DNA from: Planctomycetes bacterium RBG_16_41_13
GTDB taxonomy: Bacteria > Planctomycetota > Brocadiia > Brocadiales > Brocadiaceae
DNA: 8,177 nt
Assembly (NCBI GenBank): GCA_001828295.1
Contig: MHYI01000305.1
Span: 1 to 8,177, forward strand
Direction of reading: 5' to 3'
Below are positions 5,473 to 8,177 of this stretch, piece by piece; positions within the stretch are counted from its first letter, which is position 1, and each line of letters begins with the position of its first letter. The position numbers and the translations under genes are program-made. A model generated the notes under the pieces. That model was not told the origin of the DNA. It worked only from the letters and a program-made list of their open reading frames with translations, and made no database searches.

Positions 5473-7401
5473 ATGTACTTTAACCGGAATAAACATATTT
5501 TAATACTATTCTTGCTCTGTATTTTTTGTATTGTGGGAAGGCTTTTTTATTTACAGATTATTGAAACCAGCAAATACAAGGGAATATCCAAAACGCGCAG
5601 AATCAGAAGCTATCCGTTGGAGGCGGTTCGGGGAACCATTTTTGACCGGCAAGGAGATGTTTTGGCGATTGATCACCATGCCTTCGATATCTCGGTAAAA
5701 TATAAGAAATTACTCTATAGTTCTATCGTATACGGAAACAATACTGTTCCACGGATTGCGGAGTTAAAGGCGCACAAAAATACAGATAAATCATGCAAAG
5801 AATGTCATGCAGATATGGAGGCATGGATGGATAATTTGTCCCGTGTATTAAATACTTCACGTGATAAATTATTGAGAGATTCCAAAAAGGCGGTTACGAA
5901 AGTAGAACAGTTGAAAAAGAACATGGAGAAAAAATTCGGAAAACCTGTCCTCATTAAAGAAGAGAACGGATATTATCCTGTCGTTTATGACGTACCGATA
6001 GAAAAGGCCATTCAGATTGAGGTTGAAAAGGATACATTCCCGGACGTGCGTGTTACACCAAGGTCAAAGAGGGTATATCCGAAGCAGGAGATTGCTTCTC
6101 ATGTGCTCGGATATATGGGAAAACTCACCGGTAAGGAATGGCAGGAATACAGTAAAAAATGGGATAATTTTGTTTTAGATTCCCGTCGTTCAGCGGATGA
6201 AAATCCTTTGTTGCTTTATGAAGGATACGCGAAAGACGACCTTATTGGCAGGGCGGGCGTTGAATCGAAATATGAGGAAGAATTGCGTGGTATGCGGGGA
6301 AAAAGGTTTGAAGAAATTATTTGCAAAAATACCCAGATAGAAAAGATTGTATTGGAAAGGCCACCTGTGCCCGGGAATGATCTTTATTTAACGATTGACA
6401 GCAAAATACAGGCACATGCGGAAAAGGCATTGGGGAAAAATCGCGGCGTAATTATTGTTATGGAACCATGGACGGGAGAAATAATCGCCATGGCAAACAA
6501 TCCACGGTTTAATCCCAACACATTAAATAAGGACTTTGCCCGCCTTAATAAGGATAAGGCAAAACCATTGCTTGACAGGGCGATACAGGGCGCATTGCCT
6601 CCGGGGTCTATTTTTAAAGCGATTACGGCAATAACGGCAATGAATGAAAACACTGTACATGCGCATACAGGTTACGAATGCAATGGCTATACTAATTATA
6701 AAAATATCATTTTCCGGTGCTGGCATAAAAGCGGGCATGGGTGGATAACGATAGAAGATGCTCTTCCCTTTTCGTGCAATGTCTTCTTTTTTGAAACGGC
6801 CAAAAGGCTTGAGAAAAAATTATTGTACGACGGGGCAAAAAAATTTGGCATAGGCGAGGGAACTGGCATAGATCTTTTGTTCGAAAAAGCAGGAAACCTG
6901 CCGGAGATTCAGACAACGGCGACTGCCATGAACATTTCAATAGGACAGGGAGCACTGTTAACCACGCCCATCCAGATGGTTAGGGCGTATGCTGCTATTG
7001 CGAACGGCGGTACACTTGTACAGCCGCATGTAATGCTGAAAATAACAAACAAAAATGGGGAAGTCGTGAAAACCTTCACTCCGGGCAAGGAGAAAAAAAT
7101 CAATATTCGTCCTGAAATTTTAAACCTTATACGTGATTCTCTCCACGAGGTTGTTACCCGCGGCACGGCGAAAAATAAAGGTTTGGAGGTTTACAAGGCT
7201 GCGGGCAAAACCGGGACGGCAGAAACGGGCCGTCCAGATGATAATCATGCCTGGTTTGCCGGCTATGTGCCGCATGACAAGCCTCAATACGTGTTTCTCG
7301 TACTGGTAGAACATACATCTGAACATGGCGGCGCAATTGCAGTCCCCATTGCAAAGGATCTATTGTCTTTCTTATACCCGGAATTGGGTGCGTCGTCTTA
7401 A
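5473..7401 (+). CDS. mrdA: Penicillin-binding protein 2 (peptidoglycan D,D-transpeptidase MrdA)
   Basis: PBP2 is the class B transpeptidase that cross-links peptidoglycan made by RodA during elongation; it is anchored in the inner membrane with its catalytic domain in the periplasm. The 642-residue product has an N-terminal membrane anchor (~8-28), then the dimerisation/pedestal part with VRGTIFDRQG (52-61) and VYPKQEIASHVLGYMG (201-216). The transpeptidase domain (~300-635) has all three active-site motifs: SIFK (Ser379-Lys382), SCN (434-436) and KTGT (579-582). RCWHKSGHG (415-423) and SIGQGALLTTPIQM (489-502) are typical of PBP2 rather than PBP3. The span between the two pedestal motifs is about 40 residues longer than I recall for E. 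coli PBP2, and this extra part carries CKECH (108-112), a c-type heme-binding consensus, followed by a Lys-rich probable helix. Start: ATG three bases after the mreD stop, with a weak GGGA (5460-5463) 9 nt upstream. Enzyme identity is firm; the meaning of CKECH is open. Confidence 0.96.
   Translation: MYFNRNKHILILFLLCIFCIVGRLFYLQIIETSKYKGISKTRRIRSYPLEAVRGTIFDRQGDVLAIDHHAFDISVKYKKLLYSSIVYGNNTVPRIAELKAHKNTDKSCKECHADMEAWMDNLSRVLNTSRDKLLRDSKKAVTKVEQLKKNMEKKFGKPVLIKEENGYYPVVYDVPIEKAIQIEVEKDTFPDVRVTPRSKRVYPKQEIASHVLGYMGKLTGKEWQEYSKKWDNFVLDSRRSADENPLLLYEGYAKDDLIGRAGVESKYEEELRGMRGKRFEEIICKNTQIEKIVLERPPVPGNDLYLTIDSKIQAHAEKALGKNRGVIIVMEPWTGEIIAMANNPRFNPNTLNKDFARLNKDKAKPLLDRAIQGALPPGSIFKAITAITAMNENTVHAHTGYECNGYTNYKNIIFRCWHKSGHGWITIEDALPFSCNVFFFETAKRLEKKLLYDGAKKFGIGEGTGIDLLFEKAGNLPEIQTTATAMNISIGQGALLTTPIQMVRAYAAIANGGTLVQPHVMLKITNKNGEVVKTFTPGKEKKINIRPEILNLIRDSLHEVVTRGTAKNKGLEVYKAAGKTGTAETGRPDDNHAWFAGYVPHDKPQYVFLVLVEHTSEHGGAIAVPIAKDLLSFLYPELGASS
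5794..5808 (+). other. CxxCH motif in the periplasmic part of PBP2
   Basis: Codons TGC AAA GAA TGT CAT encode Cys-Lys-Glu-Cys-His at residues 108-112 of PBP2, on the exported side of the membrane anchor, where cytochrome c maturation attaches heme. The motif matches the c-heme consensus exactly. It sits in the variable N-terminal region, away from the transpeptidase active site. A disulfide, a metal site or chance are alternatives. The motif is directly seen; heme attachment is not shown. Confidence 0.5.
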
Positions 7402-7450
7402 AGATGAAAAGGTGAAAAACATAACTATTTTTAGAGAGTGTTAAAGTAGG

Positions 7451-8177
7451 ATGATTGGTAATATAAAGCCGAAAAATTTTGATTGGATTATTTTCCCGTT
7501 AATATGCATTATGCTGATAATTGGGGTGTATTTTATTTTAAGTGCATCAAATGAAAAATATGTAATGAAGCAATTTGTATGGATTGGGATAGGATTTATA
7601 TTTTTTTTCATGCTTCTTTCTTTTGATTATTTATTGTTTGCATACTATTCCTACATTATTTATGTTTGTGTACTTTGTCTTCTTGTGCTGTTGTTGATTC
7701 TTGGCGATTCTGTAAAAGGAACACGCCGGTGGTTTTCGATAGGTTCCTTTTCGATACAACCGTCGGAATTTATGAAAATAACCTTAATTCTTGCCCTTGC
7801 GAGGTTTCTAAGGTATAAAAAATACGGGATCGGGTTGGTTGATGTCGGGATTGCAATTCTTTTAACAATAGTTCCCATGGTCCTTATCATAAAACAACCT
7901 GATTTAGGCACAGCGCTTATATTGGTTCCGGTATTAATCGCCATGTTGTATGTTGCCGGGATTCGTATTTTTTACCTCATATCACTATTTTGTCTGTCGC
8001 TTGCGGTATCTCCACTTCTTTGGTTTTTTGTGATGCACCCCTATCAGAAGTTGAGGATTCTTGGCGTTATTTGGCCTGAAAAGGCGTCAGATTGGGGTGC
8101 AGGGTATCATCGGCTTCAATCCCTTATTGCTGTTGGTTCGGGGGGGTTGTTGGGCGCAGGGTGGGGAAATGGCTCTC
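7451..8177 (+). CDS. rodA: Peptidoglycan glycosyltransferase RodA (SEDS family), 3'-truncated by window edge
   Basis: RodA polymerises lipid II into glycan strands in the inner membrane and works as a pair with PBP2. The frame is open from the ATG at 7451 to the window end, giving 242 residues of a protein normally about 370-420 long. SEDS features are visible: a first membrane segment (~12-31) ending in FILSAS, GTRRWFSIGSFSIQPSEFMK (90-109), KQPDLGTALILVP (148-160), YQKLRILGVIWPE (198-210), and GYHRLQSLIAVGSGGLLGAG (218-237). About six to seven membrane helices are present. The catalytic Asp of the downstream HTDF-type motif lies beyond the right edge. The start is the first one after an in-frame TAA (7442-7444); AGAGAG (7433-7438) is 12 nt upstream and AGTAGG abuts the ATG, so the Shine-Dalgarno is unclear. 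The gene lies 49 nt after mrdA. Position next to PBP2 and the QPSEFMK motif favour RodA over FtsW. Confidence 0.94.
   Translation, partial: MIGNIKPKNFDWIIFPLICIMLIIGVYFILSASNEKYVMKQFVWIGIGFIFFFMLLSFDYLLFAYYSYIIYVCVLCLLVLLLILGDSVKGTRRWFSIGSFSIQPSEFMKITLILALARFLRYKKYGIGLVDVGIAILLTIVPMVLIIKQPDLGTALILVPVLIAMLYVAGIRIFYLISLFCLSLAVSPLLWFFVMHPYQKLRILGVIWPEKASDWGAGYHRLQSLIAVGSGGLLGAGWGNGS

Noticed and set aside
6384..6653. Minus-strand frame of 89 codons opposite mrdA
   Set aside because: It is opposite the conserved transpeptidase domain and has no independent sign of coding.
1..8177. A previously undescribed defence, mobile or biosynthetic system
   Set aside because: All substantial frames on the + strand belong to well-known housekeeping families; no unknown gene, nuclease, integrase or repeat array is present.

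Overview
The window is a stretch of bacterial chromosome with every gene on the + strand: the 3' part of moeA, then lnt, then a cell-elongation cluster mreB-mreC-mreD-mrdA(PBP2)-rodA, with rodA cut by the right edge. No tRNA, rRNA, CRISPR array, transposase or phage gene was seen. The organism is Gram-negative (apolipoprotein N-acyltransferase plus a full rod-elongation complex) with a moderately low GC content by eye. A c-type heme motif (CxxCH) in the exported part of PBP2 and an A-rich degenerate repeat between mreC and mreD make me suspect a cytochrome-c-rich bacterium, possibly an anammox-type planctomycete (Kuenenia/Brocadia relatives). That assignment is inference and could be wrong.

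Layout. Positions 2-1114 hold moeA (molybdenum insertion into molybdopterin), lacking its first few dozen codons. lnt (1108-2721) overlaps the moeA stop by a few bases and starts at GTG or TTG, so the two are probably co-transcribed and translationally coupled. The lnt stop codon lies inside the -35 box of a near-perfect housekeeping promoter (TTGACA, 18-nt spacer, TATAAT; 2718-2747). This promoter should drive mreB (2831-3886), which overlaps mreC (3864-4703). A 268-nt non-coding gap follows, holding a hairpin at the mreC stop and A-rich degenerate repeats. Then come mreD (4972-5469), mrdA (5473-7401, 3 nt after mreD) and rodA (from 7451, open at the right edge).

How the genes work together. 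MreB filaments under the inner membrane organise MreC, MreD, the SEDS glycosyltransferase RodA and its partner transpeptidase PBP2 to build lateral-wall peptidoglycan. Lnt finishes lipoprotein maturation in the same membrane. MoeA belongs to molybdenum cofactor synthesis and is unrelated apart from its position.

Most of the window is a conventional set of housekeeping genes. The two points that stand out are the CKECH motif in the periplasmic N-terminal part of PBP2 and the unusual non-coding insertion that splits mreC from mreD.
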